A stretch of 64,000 nt of DNA from Desulfitobacterium_A sp034927245 (GTDB lineage Bacteria > Bacillota > Desulfitobacteriia > Desulfitobacteriales > Desulfitobacteriaceae). The stretch covers positions 62,001 through 126,000 of the forward strand of contig NZ_JAYFQK010000003.1 of assembly GCF_034927245.1 (NCBI RefSeq), in the 5' to 3' direction. Under the pieces are notes generated by a model, which saw only the letters and a program-made list of their open reading frames with translations, had not been told where the DNA came from and searched no databases. A program made the translations under genes and the position numbers. Numbering within the stretch: the stretch's first letter is position 1; each line of letters opens with the position of its first letter. Below are positions 43,301 to 52,294 of this stretch, piece by piece.

Positions 43301-43332
43301 TTATTAACTAATAATGTGAGGAGGGTTAAGAA

Positions 43333-43653
43333 ATGATCTTAACGACAACACCGAGCATTGAAGGAAAGCAAATTCTGACTTATCATGGTGTTATCACCGG
43401 GGAAGCGATTATGGGTGCGAATATTGTCCGCGATATTTTTGCAAGTATTACCGATATTATCGGCGGACGCTCCGGGGCTTACGAAGAAAAGCTCCAAGAG
43501 GCTAGGGATGCAGCGATGCAAGAGGTCGAACAGCGGGCCGCTCGTTTAGGGGCGAATGCGGTGGTCGGAATTGATATTGACTATGAAGTTGTCGGACAAA
43601 GTGGAAGCATGCTTATGGTTAGCATCTCCGGAACGGCAGTAACCATAGGATAA
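43333..43653 (+). CDS. YbjQ/UPF0145 family protein
   Basis: The 106-aa protein matches the YbjQ family (heavy-metal-binding domain, pentameric fold in known structures): PSIEGKQILTYHGVITGEAIMG, DIIGGRSGAYEEKL and GANAVVGIDIDYE. The biochemical role is not established. GAGGAGGGTTAAGAA precedes the start and an individual promoter can be drawn. It is followed by the structured gap. Confidence 0.85.
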   Translation: MILTTTPSIEGKQILTYHGVITGEAIMGANIVRDIFASITDIIGGRSGAYEEKLQEARDAAMQEVEQRAARLGANAVVGIDIDYEVVGQSGSMLMVSISGTAVTIG

Positions 43654-43689
43654 AGGAAAAAGAAGTGCACTGCGCTTGACCCTATTACA

Positions 43690-43976
43690 GGAAGGCCGGG
43701 ACTAAGTCAGGAGGTATCCAACTTCTGAACCAGTCACCGGCTTTCCCTATGTATATACTGTCTGAAAGTATAACCTTCGGTTGCATACTTTCTTCCAGCA
43801 TAAGTGCAACCAGCGGCTTTGCCTTCCTACGATGTATGCGGTTAAGTGTGGCAGGATAAGGCAACTAAGTCCAGCGCTTTGGCGCTGAACAAGTCTTCTT
43901 TATCGCTAAGGCAACAAGTGCGTCAGTCCATACTATGGACTGACGTGGCGAAGCCGGGTTTTCTTTATACTGCCTC
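43690..43976. other. Highly structured gene-free region, unknown RNA or repeat element
   Basis: The 400-base gap between ybjQ and priA holds at least five strong inverted repeats: an extended stem 43690-43746, GAAAGTAT/ATACTTTC with an inner AACC-TTCG-GTT stem (43764-43792), an imperfect stem over about 43820-43862, CAGCGC/GCGCTG (43872-43887), and a 12-bp near-perfect palindrome CGTCAGTCCATA/TATGGACTGACG (43921-43945) followed by a T-rich stretch to 43976. A direct repeat TAAGGCAAC(T)AAGT occurs near 43857 and 43907. No coding frame fits. It may be a structured RNA or a mobile repeat. Confidence 0.5.
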
Positions 43977-43991
43977 AGTCCATTCAAATTA

Positions 43992-44034
43992 TGTTAAAAT
44001 AAACTTTTAAGCTGTGAAAATAAGCTGTGAAAAT
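43992..44034 (+). promoter_or_regulatory. priA promoter region with 13-bp tandem repeat
   Basis: An extended -10 TGTTAAAAT (43992-44000) is followed by two exact tandem copies of AAGCTGTGAAAAT (44009-44021 and 44022-44034), ending 6 bases before the ribosome site GGAGA. The repeat would form the start of the priA message. Confidence 0.5.
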
Positions 44035-44053
44035 TTGAAAGGAGACGTCTGTT

Positions 44054-46375
44054 TTGCAATATGCGGAAATTCTTGTTGATGTCGCGAATCGTCGCCTCGA
44101 TCAAATTTTTCACTATCAGGTGCCCCCATCATTGTCGCTTCAGGCAGGAATGCGGGTTATCGTCCCGCTTGGCCATCGTCAGGTTCAAGGAATTGTTCTG
44201 AGAACAACGGAGGTCTTACCCGAAGAGGTGAAGGGATGTGTCCTCAAACAGGTTCTCGGCGTGGTTGACGATGCATTCGCGATTCCCGAAGACCTGCTGA
44301 AACTCGCCTTGTGGATGGCCGAGAGGACGATTTGCCCTATAGCTCAAAGCTTGCATGCCGTATGGCCCCTGATGAAGGGAAAAGTCGAAGATTGGGTTGT
44401 TCCGTTGGTCTCCAAAGAAGATGAGGATGTCAAGACGCTGAAGTTCTTAGATCCCGAATTTTACAAGGGATTTTCCGTGCTTTTTCGCTCACGGCAAAAG
44501 GCTCTGCCTTTGCAGGTGTTTCTGAAACGGTCCGGATTTAATCAAGGCAAATTAGAGGAATTAGTAAAGCAAGGGTGGCTGAGACTGGAGTCTCGTTTTA
44601 CCTCCGGAATTCCGGCCGGCAGTGCAAAACAGTTCCATGAAGAGACGCGGTTGCATGAAAATGAAGGAATAGAGTCTACCCAGCGAGACGGTGATCGGGA
44701 CGGTAATGATAGGAGTACTCAACGTGCAGAGCATTGGAAGTTAACTTCTGAACAAGCACAAGCCTGTCAAAGGATTGAGAAAGCTTTGGCCGAGAAGGTC
44801 TATCAGACGATTCTTTTACATGGTGTAACAGGAAGCGGTAAAACGGAAGTCTACCGCGAGGTGATCGCCAAAATGATTGCCCAAGGGGGGACAGCTATTC
44901 TTCTTGTCCCGGAGATTTCTTTAACCTCACAAGTGGAACACTATTTCCAAAAGCAGTTTGGCAAGCAGGTTATCGTCTTGCATTCCGGGTTAAAATCCGG
45001 GGTCAAGGCGAATGCTTGGCAAGAGATTATCAAGGGACAAATCAAACTCGTCATCGGTGCCCGTTCCGCAGTGTTTGCCCCTTTGCCGAATTTGCGGCTT
45101 ATCATCTTAGATGAAGAGCATGAAGGGGCATATCGGCAGGACGAAAATCCAAAGTACCATGCGCGGGATGTTGCCCGAAAACGGATGGAACAGCATCAAG
45201 GGGTTGTCGTTCTGGGCAGCGCGACTCCATCGCTGGAGGCCTACGCAGCTGCCCAAACGGGTCAAATCGGTTTTGCCAAAATGGAACATCGTGTTGCCGA
45301 CCGTCCGCTTCCCCCTGTTGAGATTGTGGATATGCGGGAAGAATTGATAAAGGGCAATCGAAGTATGTTCTCAGTCGCTTTGCAGAGCAAATTGCGGTTA
45401 CGTCTTGAAAAGCGCGAACAAAGCATAATCTTTTTAAATCGAAGAGGGTATTCAACGTTTGTGAATTGCCGGGAATGCGGCTATGTCGCGCGTTGTCCCG
45501 ATTGCGATGTTGCCCTGACTTATCACAGCCAAGGCCAGGTTATGCGCTGTCATTACTGCAATCATGAGGAAGCACCGCCCCATAACTGTCCCGAATGCGG
45601 AAGCCGTTATATCCGCTTTTTTGGTCAAGGGACCCAACGTGTTGAGGAGGAACTAAGAGGGCTGTTCCCCCAGGCGAGGATTTTACGTCTAGATTGGGAT
45701 ACGACACGCAATCAGGAAAATTATGAACGGATTTTGACGGCCTTTCGAAAACAGGACGCAGATATCTTGGTGGGAACCCAGATGCTGGCTAAAGGATTGG
45801 ATTTCCCCAATGTGACGTTAGTCGGAGTTGTGGCAGCCGATCAATTGCTGAATATGCCCGATTTTCGAGCAAAGGAACGGGCTTTCCAACTTTTGACTCA
45901 AGTTGCCGGCAGAACCGGCCGAAGCAACAAGCCGGGGGAAGTGATTATTCAAACATACTCTCCCCAAAACCGGGCAATTGTTCTGGCTTCACAACATGAT
46001 TATCCGCACTTTTTCTGGGATGAGATCAAGTATCGCAAGGAAAGACGGTATCCGCCTTTTACCCATATTATTCGGGTTGTCTTGCTTCATGAAAAAGAAC
46101 AAACTGTCATTAGAGCTGCGCATTCTCTTACCGAATATCTCCGTTTAGGAATATTGAATAACGAAAATGAGAATAATGATTTAGTTATCCTTGGGCCGGC
46201 GCCTGCGGTTCTATCCCGGCTTAAAAATAAATTCCGCTGGCAGGTCTTGGTTAAAGGCAAACATTTGGAGCCTTTAAGTGCTTTTTTGCATCAGGGTGTG
46301 CAGAAATACGCGCAAGATTCGTCGAGCCAGGGTGTTCAGCTCAGTATTGAGGTAGATCCGCTTTATATGGGTTAG
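44054..46375 (+). CDS. priA: Primosomal protein N', replication restart helicase PriA
   Basis: PriA recognises stalled forks and reloads the replicative helicase. The 773-aa protein has the N-terminal DNA-binding domain (YAEILVDVANRRLDQIFHY), Walker A GVTGSGKT (from G257), DEEH (353-356), and a zinc region of eight cysteines from C472 (CRECGYVARCPDCD, CHYCN, CPECGS). The helicase C-domain has VGTQMLAKGLDFPNV and QVAGRTGRSNKPG. The start is TTG at 44054 after GGAGACGTCTGTT. It heads the long priA-to-thiN run. Confidence 0.96.
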   Translation: MQYAEILVDVANRRLDQIFHYQVPPSLSLQAGMRVIVPLGHRQVQGIVLRTTEVLPEEVKGCVLKQVLGVVDDAFAIPEDLLKLALWMAERTICPIAQSLHAVWPLMKGKVEDWVVPLVSKEDEDVKTLKFLDPEFYKGFSVLFRSRQKALPLQVFLKRSGFNQGKLEELVKQGWLRLESRFTSGIPAGSAKQFHEETRLHENEGIESTQRDGDRDGNDRSTQRAEHWKLTSEQAQACQRIEKALAEKVYQTILLHGVTGSGKTEVYREVIAKMIAQGGTAILLVPEISLTSQVEHYFQKQFGKQVIVLHSGLKSGVKANAWQEIIKGQIKLVIGARSAVFAPLPNLRLIILDEEHEGAYRQDENPKYHARDVARKRMEQHQGVVVLGSATPSLEAYAAAQTGQIGFAKMEHRVADRPLPPVEIVDMREELIKGNRSMFSVALQSKLRLRLEKREQSIIFLNRRGYSTFVNCRECGYVARCPDCDVALTYHSQGQVMRCHYCNHEEAPPHNCPECGSRYIRFFGQGTQRVEEELRGLFPQARILRLDWDTTRNQENYERILTAFRKQDADILVGTQMLAKGLDFPNVTLVGVVAADQLLNMPDFRAKERAFQLLTQVAGRTGRSNKPGEVIIQTYSPQNRAIVLASQHDYPHFFWDEIKYRKERRYPPFTHIIRVVLLHEKEQTVIRAAHSLTEYLRLGILNNENENNDLVILGPAPAVLSRLKNKFRWQVLVKGKHLEPLSAFLHQGVQKYAQDSSSQGVQLSIEVDPLYMG

Positions 46376-46404
46376 CAACATTTTTGATTCCGGTTAAAAT
46401 AGAT

Positions 46405-46410
46405 TATAAT
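46405..46410 (+). promoter_or_regulatory. Candidate -10 element ahead of def
   Basis: TATAAT lies 26 bases before the def ATG, within GATTATAATAG; TTTTGA at 46382-46387 is a possible -35 at 17-base spacing. It would allow def-fmt transcription independent of priA. Confidence 0.45.
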
Positions 46411-46435
46411 AGAAGGGTGAAAGGGGATAACAAAA

Positions 46436-46891
46436 ATGGCAGTTTATCAAATTGTTGAAATAGGTGCTGATGTTCTTCGTGAAAAAGCGAAGGAAGTTAA
46501 AGAGATTACACCGAATATCGTTAAGCTTTTGGACAATATGTTGGATACGATGTATGCGGCAAACGGGGTGGGTTTAGCTGCTCCGCAAATCGGGGTTTCC
46601 AAAAGGGTTGTCGTCATTGATGTGGGCGAGGGTCCGGTTGAATTCATCAATCCGGTCATTGTTGAGCAAGAAGGTCAAGAGGACGGGAGTGAAGGATGCT
46701 TGAGCATTCCCGGAGTGACGGGTGAAGTTATGCGTGCGGCCAAGGTCGTCGTCGAAGCCCTCAATCGCAAGGGTGAACTTCAAAGGATTGAAGCCGAGGG
46801 GTTATTTGCACGCGCCAGCCAGCATGAAATCGACCACTTGGAAGGGATTCTCTTCGTCGATAAGGCGCATAAGACCCATCGCAACCGCTAG
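46436..46891 (+). CDS. def: Peptide deformylase
   Basis: Def removes the N-formyl group from nascent proteins using a bound metal ion. The 151-aa protein has the three motifs GVGLAAPQIG, EGCLSIPG (C88) and HEIDHLEG (H130, E131, H134). The compact form is a typical class of bacterial deformylase. GTGAAAGGGGATAACAAAA precedes the start. The fmt gene follows 37 bases later; the two enzymes act at opposite ends of initiator methionine formylation. Confidence 0.96.
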   Translation: MAVYQIVEIGADVLREKAKEVKEITPNIVKLLDNMLDTMYAANGVGLAAPQIGVSKRVVVIDVGEGPVEFINPVIVEQEGQEDGSEGCLSIPGVTGEVMRAAKVVVEALNRKGELQRIEAEGLFARASQHEIDHLEGILFVDKAHKTHRNR

Positions 46892-46928
46892 AAAAGTATT
46901 GACCGATAAGAAGGGAAAGGATAAAAAG

Positions 46929-47885
46929 ATGCGTCTTGTTTTTATGGGAACACCCGAGTTTGCGGTGCCTTCCCTGAAGGCTCTTACGGCTCAGGGTCAT
47001 GAAGTGTGCGCGGTGTTTACGCAGCCGGATCGCCCGGCGGGACGGGGCAAAAAGCTAAAGCCAAGTGCTGTGAAAGTCGCTGCCGGAGAATTGGGACTTA
47101 CCGTTTTTCAGCCGGAACGGATTAAAACGCCTGAAGTATTGGCAAAACTACAGGAACTGGCTCCGGAAGCCATAATTGTCGTTGCCTACGGTCAGATTTT
47201 ATCGGCAGATATTCTTAACCTTCCGCCCAAAGGGTGTATCAATGTTCATGCCTCTTTATTGCCCCAATACCGGGGAGCAGCCCCTATCCATTGGGCAGTG
47301 ATGAATGGGGAAACTCAAACAGGCGTAACAACGATGCTGATGGATGAAGGATTAGATACAGGAGATATGCTGCTTAAAGCGGTTTATCCGATTTCCGAAG
47401 AAATAACAACAGGGGAGCTTGACGAAGCACTCGCCCATTTAGGTGCAGAGCTCTTACTGAAAACGCTTGATCATTTGGAACAGGGCATATTAGTTCCTGA
47501 GTTGCAGACAGGGGAAACGTGTTATGCTTCTCTGCTCAAACGTGAGCACGAGAGAATTGACTGGACGCGCAGTGCCCGAGATATTCACAATCAAATCCGC
47601 GCTTTAAATCCCTTTCCGGGCTCGTTTACAACCTTCCATCGGGAGAATTTAAAAATCTGGAGGAGCCGCTTAAGCGATTCGCCTGAACTTACCGAAGCGG
47701 ATAATCATGAAAGCGTGAGCGTTCCCGGAGAAGTGGTAAGCGTTGCCAAGGAGGGAATCGTTCTGCAAACCGGTTCAGGACGAATCCTTATTCAGGAGGT
47801 TCAGCCGGCGGGTAAGAGAGCCATGCCTGCACGGGATTTCTTCCTTGGACGCCGTGCTCGGGTTGGCGAAGTATTAGGACAATAG
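46929..47885 (+). CDS. fmt: Methionyl-tRNA formyltransferase
   Basis: Fmt formylates initiator Met-tRNA. The 318-aa protein begins MRLVFMGTPEFAVPSLKAL and has the catalytic region NVHASLLPQYRGAAPIHWAV with the following DEGLDTGDML, plus a C-terminal OB-like domain (about 210-318). The ATG at 46929 behind AAGGGAAAGGATAAAAAG is used; the same frame is open upstream through def but that 69-residue extension is a shadow. Thirteen bases separate it from the next gene. Confidence 0.96.
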   Translation: MRLVFMGTPEFAVPSLKALTAQGHEVCAVFTQPDRPAGRGKKLKPSAVKVAAGELGLTVFQPERIKTPEVLAKLQELAPEAIIVVAYGQILSADILNLPPKGCINVHASLLPQYRGAAPIHWAVMNGETQTGVTTMLMDEGLDTGDMLLKAVYPISEEITTGELDEALAHLGAELLLKTLDHLEQGILVPELQTGETCYASLLKREHERIDWTRSARDIHNQIRALNPFPGSFTTFHRENLKIWRSRLSDSPELTEADNHESVSVPGEVVSVAKEGIVLQTGSGRILIQEVQPAGKRAMPARDFFLGRRARVGEVLGQ

Positions 47886-47898
47886 GAGGAACGAATAA

Positions 47899-48591
47899 AT
47901 GTTTTTTTGGGATCCAACGTATATCATCATCATTCCTGCGATAATCTTATCCATTTATGCTCAAGGAAAGATTTCCACGACGTATAATAAATATTCAGAA
48001 GTGTATTCACGTGCCGGATATACCGGGGCTCAGGCTGCAAGGGCAATCCTTCAAGCCAATGGTCTCTATGATGTACGAATTGAGCCGGTAGCCGGCAATC
48101 TGTCCGATCACTATGATCCGCGGGATCGTACGGTTCGTTTAAGTGAAGGGGTTTACAGCGGAAACTCCTTAGCCTCCTTGGCGGTTGCAGCTCATGAAAC
48201 GGGTCATGCGATCCAGCATGCCAACGGCTATTTTCCGTTGCAGCTGCGTTCAACGTTTGTTCCGGTCGCCAATTTTGGGAGCAGTTTAGGGCCGGTGCTC
48301 ATCCTCATCGGCTTTTTTATGCCTGCTTTCAATTGGCTTTTACAGATCGGAATTCTGGCGTTTTCACTTGCGGTTATCTTTCAGCTGATCACTTTGCCTG
48401 TTGAATATAATGCGAGCCATCGAGCAATGGCATTATTGCAAAGCAATGGGATGCTGGCTCAGGATGAGGTAAAAGGAGCACGCAGGGTCTTAAGCGCGGC
48501 AGCTTTAACCTATGTCGCAGCGGCTTTAACTGCCGTATTGGAGCTTGCTCGTTTCATTTTAATAGCGCAAGGACGAAACAGGAATGACTAA
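47899..48591 (+). CDS. Membrane zinc metallopeptidase, YugP family
   Basis: The 230-aa protein has an N-terminal membrane helix, the zinc signature HETGH (H99-H103), the downstream HANGYFPLQLRS and two or three C-terminal hydrophobic segments. This is the YugP-type neutral zinc metallopeptidase of Firmicutes; its substrates are not known. It ends inside the rsmB start (8-base overlap) and sits between fmt and rsmB, a place where the Bacillus cluster has no gene. Confidence 0.85.
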   Translation: MFFWDPTYIIIIPAIILSIYAQGKISTTYNKYSEVYSRAGYTGAQAARAILQANGLYDVRIEPVAGNLSDHYDPRDRTVRLSEGVYSGNSLASLAVAAHETGHAIQHANGYFPLQLRSTFVPVANFGSSLGPVLILIGFFMPAFNWLLQIGILAFSLAVIFQLITLPVEYNASHRAMALLQSNGMLAQDEVKGARRVLSAAALTYVAAALTAVLELARFILIAQGRNRND

Positions 48592-49945
48592 TTTGGCGCC
48601 ACGGGAGCGAGCCGTTCGGATTCTTGGCCGGGTGGATGAGGAGCAGGCCTATGCCAACCTCCTTCTGCAAAGGGAATTGCAAGAGGTTGAGGATGGACGA
48701 GACCGGCAGCTTATTACCTTATTGGTGAATGGTACGTTGAAAAACCGACTGACTTTGGATTATGCATTGAGGAGGCATTTGCGCACTCCTCTTTCCGCAT
48801 TGCCTCATGAAGTGCGTTGGATTTTACGGATTAGCGCTTTTCAACTTCTTTTTTTATCAAAAATACCCGCTCCGGCGGCTATAAATGAGGGCGTGGAGAT
48901 GACCAAACCGCGCCAGGGAAAGTATACGGGTTTAGTCAATGGAGTTCTGCACAAGGTACTGCATGATGGGTGGAATATCCGCTGGCCCAATTCCGGAAAA
49001 GAGGCTGTGCGCTATTTATCCGTACGTTATTCACATCCGGAATGGATGGTCAAGCGTTGGCTTAAGCGATACGGACTTGAGGAGACAGAAGCCCTCTGCC
49101 AAGCAAATAATGAGCCTGCGTTATTATGGATTCGGACCAATACCTTGAAGGTTACCCGTGAAGAGCTGCTGAACAATCTTCAGCAGGAAGGGGTTCAGGC
49201 GAGATTAGGTGAACGGGTACCGGAAAGTTTGATTCTTGAAAACTCAGGTGCGCTTGATCGGCTGAAATGCTTTCAGGAGGGTCTCTTTACGGTTCAAGAT
49301 GAGAGCTCACAACTGGTGGCCCATGTTTTAGATCCTCGGCCCGGGGAACGAGTCCTGGATTCCTGTGCCGCGCCGGGAGGAAAGACAACTCATCTTGCCC
49401 AGAAAATGAAGAATCAAGGCGAAATCCTGGCCTTTGATATCCATCCTCAAAAAGTCGGTCTGATTGTTCAATTGGCGCAGCGTTTGGGCATCACGATTAT
49501 TCGGCCTCAAGCGGGGGATGCCCGTGAATTGCCCGGAATCGAAGAAGGTTCCTGCCAAAAAGTATTGGTCGATGCACCGTGTTCGGGGCTCGGCGTCATT
49601 CGGCGAAGGGCGGATCTGCGTTATCATAAGACAGAAGCGGAGATTGAAAAACTTCCGGCCTTGCAGCTGGAAATCCTTAATCGAGCGGCCCAATGTGTGG
49701 CTCAAGGCGGGGAACTGGTTTATTCAACCTGCACGATTGAACCGGATGAAAATTTTGAGGTAGTCAAGGCCTTCCGAAAGGGACATCCCGAATTTCAACC
49801 GGTCAATTTATTAGATGTTCTCCCCTTTTCTTTAAACGAAGAAAGCGATATTCGACAAGCAAAAAAAGGGATGCTGCAAATTCTGCCTCATCGCCATGGC
49901 ATGGACGGGTTTTTTATAGCTAAATTTAAGCGGGTGGAAGTTTAG
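48584..49945 (+). CDS. rsmB: 16S rRNA m5C967 methyltransferase
   Basis: RsmB methylates C967 of 16S rRNA. The 453-aa protein has an N-terminal NusB-like domain (about 1-135), the SAM-binding LDSCAAPGGKTTHLA, and two motif cysteines: C333 in DAPCSGLG and C383 in YSTCTIEPDE, where one is nucleophile and the other aids release. This domain order separates RsmB from other m5C enzymes. The start overlaps the metallopeptidase gene. Confidence 0.94.
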   Translation: MTNLAPRERAVRILGRVDEEQAYANLLLQRELQEVEDGRDRQLITLLVNGTLKNRLTLDYALRRHLRTPLSALPHEVRWILRISAFQLLFLSKIPAPAAINEGVEMTKPRQGKYTGLVNGVLHKVLHDGWNIRWPNSGKEAVRYLSVRYSHPEWMVKRWLKRYGLEETEALCQANNEPALLWIRTNTLKVTREELLNNLQQEGVQARLGERVPESLILENSGALDRLKCFQEGLFTVQDESSQLVAHVLDPRPGERVLDSCAAPGGKTTHLAQKMKNQGEILAFDIHPQKVGLIVQLAQRLGITIIRPQAGDARELPGIEEGSCQKVLVDAPCSGLGVIRRRADLRYHKTEAEIEKLPALQLEILNRAAQCVAQGGELVYSTCTIEPDENFEVVKAFRKGHPEFQPVNLLDVLPFSLNEESDIRQAKKGMLQILPHRHGMDGFFIAKFKRVEV

Positions 49946-49959
49946 CTGGAAGGAATTAG

Positions 49960-51033
49960 GTGAATACTATGGTGAGTAGTGATATAAGAGGGTTGACCGA
50001 AGATGAACTTATATTGGTTTGTCAAGAGATCGGGCTGCCTAAATTCAGGGGGCGTCAGATCTTTCAATGGATTCAGCAAAAAGCGGTTCAACACTGGGAT
50101 GAGATTAAAAATGTAGGGAAACCCGATCTGGAAAAAATTCGGGGACGTTTAACACTCGAACCGCTTCAGTTGCTGAGGGAGCAAGTTTCCAAGGATGGCA
50201 CTCGAAAATTTTTATTTCAACTGGCGGATGGACAGAGTATCGAATGTGTTTTGATGGATTATGACCGAGTGAAAAGCCGAAATCGCCGAACCGTTTGTCT
50301 TTCGACTCAGGTGGGTTGTCCGGTTGGCTGTGCATTCTGTGCTACCGGTTTAAGCGGATGGCAAAGAAACCTTTCCGCCGGGGAGATCGTAGGCCAAATC
50401 CTTGATATTACCCATCTGATGCGCCAAGAGGATCCCGAATTTCAAGTGACTAACGTTGTTTTTATGGGTATGGGTGAACCGCTTCTTAATTATGACGAGG
50501 TTCTAAAAGGGATTCAAATTCTTAATCGGGAGGCCGGTCAAAACATTGGGATGCGGCGGATGACCATTTCGACAAGCGGTGTTGCCCCGAAAATCCGGCA
50601 ATTAGCAGAGGATAATCCTCAAGTCGGGCTGGCTGTTTCCTTACATAGTGCCAATGATGAGATCCGTAATGATTTAATTCCGATCAATCGGCGGTATCCT
50701 CTCGCAGAGTTAATGAAAGCTTGCCGAGAGTATACGGAAGCAACAAATCGAAGAATAACGTTTGAGGTGGCTTTAATTGCGGGCCAGGCGACACAAAAGG
50801 CCGCAGATGAAGTCGCCCGGCTTTTGCAGGGGCAGCTTGCCCATGTCAACCTGATTCCCGTTAATCCCGTCGTGGAGACGGGCATGGCTCGGCCCGAGCC
50901 GGAAGAAATTCAGCGTTTTGCACGCGTCCTTGAACAACAAGGAATTCCGGTTTCCCTTCGCGAGGAAAAAGGAACAGATATTGACGCAGCCTGTGGTCAA
51001 CTGCGACGCCAGTGGGAGAGTGACGAGAAATGA
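49960..51033 (+). CDS. rlmN: Dual-specificity RNA methyltransferase RlmN
   Basis: RlmN is a radical SAM enzyme that makes 2-methyladenosine at 23S A2503 and tRNA A37. The 357-aa protein has the cluster motif CPVGCAFC (C120, C124, C127), GMGEPLLNYDEV, the ISTSGVAPKI stretch and the C-terminal cysteine in DAACGQLR. The GTG at 49960 after GGAAGGAATTAG is used; ATG at 49969 is an alternative. It overlaps the first FHA gene by 4 bases. Confidence 0.95.
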   Translation: MNTMVSSDIRGLTEDELILVCQEIGLPKFRGRQIFQWIQQKAVQHWDEIKNVGKPDLEKIRGRLTLEPLQLLREQVSKDGTRKFLFQLADGQSIECVLMDYDRVKSRNRRTVCLSTQVGCPVGCAFCATGLSGWQRNLSAGEIVGQILDITHLMRQEDPEFQVTNVVFMGMGEPLLNYDEVLKGIQILNREAGQNIGMRRMTISTSGVAPKIRQLAEDNPQVGLAVSLHSANDEIRNDLIPINRRYPLAELMKACREYTEATNRRITFEVALIAGQATQKAADEVARLLQGQLAHVNLIPVNPVVETGMARPEPEEIQRFARVLEQQGIPVSLREEKGTDIDAACGQLRRQWESDEK

Positions 51034-51833
51034 GCCTTCTAGCCCGTTTTGAAGAAGTAGCCGAACACCTTTTTACAGGGGTCTTTAAGAAAAATGCGGC
51101 CCGTCTTCAACCTGTGGAAATTGCCAAAGAACTTGTGAAAGCGATGTATAAAAATAAGCAGGTCAGCATCTCACAAGTTTATGTTCCCAATGTCTATCGG
51201 GTTTATCTTCATTCCAGTGACTGGAGTCCTTTAGCAAGCTTCGGAGAAGCGTTTCTGCTCGAACTTTCCAAGTATATCTATGCCGAAGGGCAACGGAGCG
51301 GTTTTACCTTCTTGAGTAAACCCTCAATCGAACTTCATGCCGATGATACCGTTAAACCGTGCGAAATGTTTGTCGAAGTCGATTTTGATGATTCGATTGA
51401 GGTAAAATGGGATGCGGACGAGGAATACGAGGAAAGCGATGACGATGAAAACAACCCTTCGGAAGCTTGGCGGGATCAAACAAACATTTTGCAGGGCGCC
51501 GATCTGCTTGCGCTGAAGGATCCTTTAGAACAAGGAAGGAAATCTCCGTATTATCTCGAAGTCTTAGAAGGTTCTGATCAAGGGAAAAGATTTCCGCTTA
51601 AGGATGATGTGATCTATATCGGAAGGCATAGCCAGTGTGAGATTGTTCTCAATGACGCGGAAGTTTCCCGTCGACATCTACGAATATGTCGTATGGGTTC
51701 CGGTTGGGAAATTGATGATTTGGGGAGTACGAATGGAACATGGCTTAATAGTCAGCGTATTTCTAAGCAAATTCTTGTCCCGGGAGACCGAATTGAAATT
51801 GGGCAAACCATAATGGCTCTTCGTCGGGAATAG
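51030..51833 (+). CDS. FhaA-like protein: DUF3662 domain plus FHA domain
   Basis: The 267-aa protein has an N-terminal DUF3662 domain (residues 1 to about 115, beginning LLARFEEVAEHLFTGVFKK), an acidic linker (about 125-160) and a C-terminal FHA phosphothreonine-binding domain (GRHSQCEIVLNDAEVSRRHL from G198, then DDLGSTNGTWLN). This is the architecture of actinobacterial FhaA, which binds phosphorylated envelope proteins. It starts the FHA-PP2C-FtsW-PBP-kinase unit, so it probably reads PknB phosphorylation marks. Confidence 0.88.
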   Translation: MSLLARFEEVAEHLFTGVFKKNAARLQPVEIAKELVKAMYKNKQVSISQVYVPNVYRVYLHSSDWSPLASFGEAFLLELSKYIYAEGQRSGFTFLSKPSIELHADDTVKPCEMFVEVDFDDSIEVKWDADEEYEESDDDENNPSEAWRDQTNILQGADLLALKDPLEQGRKSPYYLEVLEGSDQGKRFPLKDDVIYIGRHSQCEIVLNDAEVSRRHLRICRMGSGWEIDDLGSTNGTWLNSQRISKQILVPGDRIEIGQTIMALRRE

Positions 51834-51847
51834 GCTCGGAGGTATCT

Positions 51848-52294
51848 ATGCAATTCATTGTGGTTTTGGGGCGATTACTTTTTATCGTACTGATTTATTT
51901 ATACCTGTTTAAAGTTTTAACCGCCCTTTTAGGTGATCTTCAATTTAAAGGGATCCGTAAAGGAGAACAAAATAACGGACGGCTTGAAGTCCTCGCCGGA
52001 GGGGAACTTTTTCCCAAAGGAAGGGTTTTCCGCATTGAGGGTAAAGGTCTTAAATTAGGACGTGGGAAACATAATGATGTGGTTTTGACTGATCATTTCG
52101 CGTCGGTCGACCATGCCCTGATTCGAAATAAGAAAGGCGTAACCACCATCGAGGACCTTGGAAGCACGAATGGAACCTGGGTTAACGGAGAGCGGATTCA
52201 CTCTCCGGTTCAATTGGTCGCTGGTGATTATGTGAAAATTGGAAGTATCACCTTCCAGTATTCGAGGTGGCAAGATGAGAGTAGTAAGCTTTAG
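51848..52294 (+). CDS. FhaB-like membrane-anchored FHA protein
   Basis: The 148-aa protein has an N-terminal membrane helix (about residues 2-28) and a C-terminal FHA domain with LGRGKHNDVVLTDHFASVDH and EDLGSTNGTWVNG. The size and layout match actinobacterial FhaB (FipA partner), which links the kinase to division proteins. It begins 14 bases after the first FHA gene behind a GGAGGTATCT site and overlaps the phosphatase by 20 bases. Confidence 0.87.
   Translation: MQFIVVLGRLLFIVLIYLYLFKVLTALLGDLQFKGIRKGEQNNGRLEVLAGGELFPKGRVFRIEGKGLKLGRGKHNDVVLTDHFASVDHALIRNKKGVTTIEDLGSTNGTWVNGERIHSPVQLVAGDYVKIGSITFQYSRWQDESSKL

Noticed and set aside
46722..46928. 69-residue N-terminal extension of fmt
   Set aside because: It overlaps def in another frame; the family start MRLVFMGTPEF lies at 46929.
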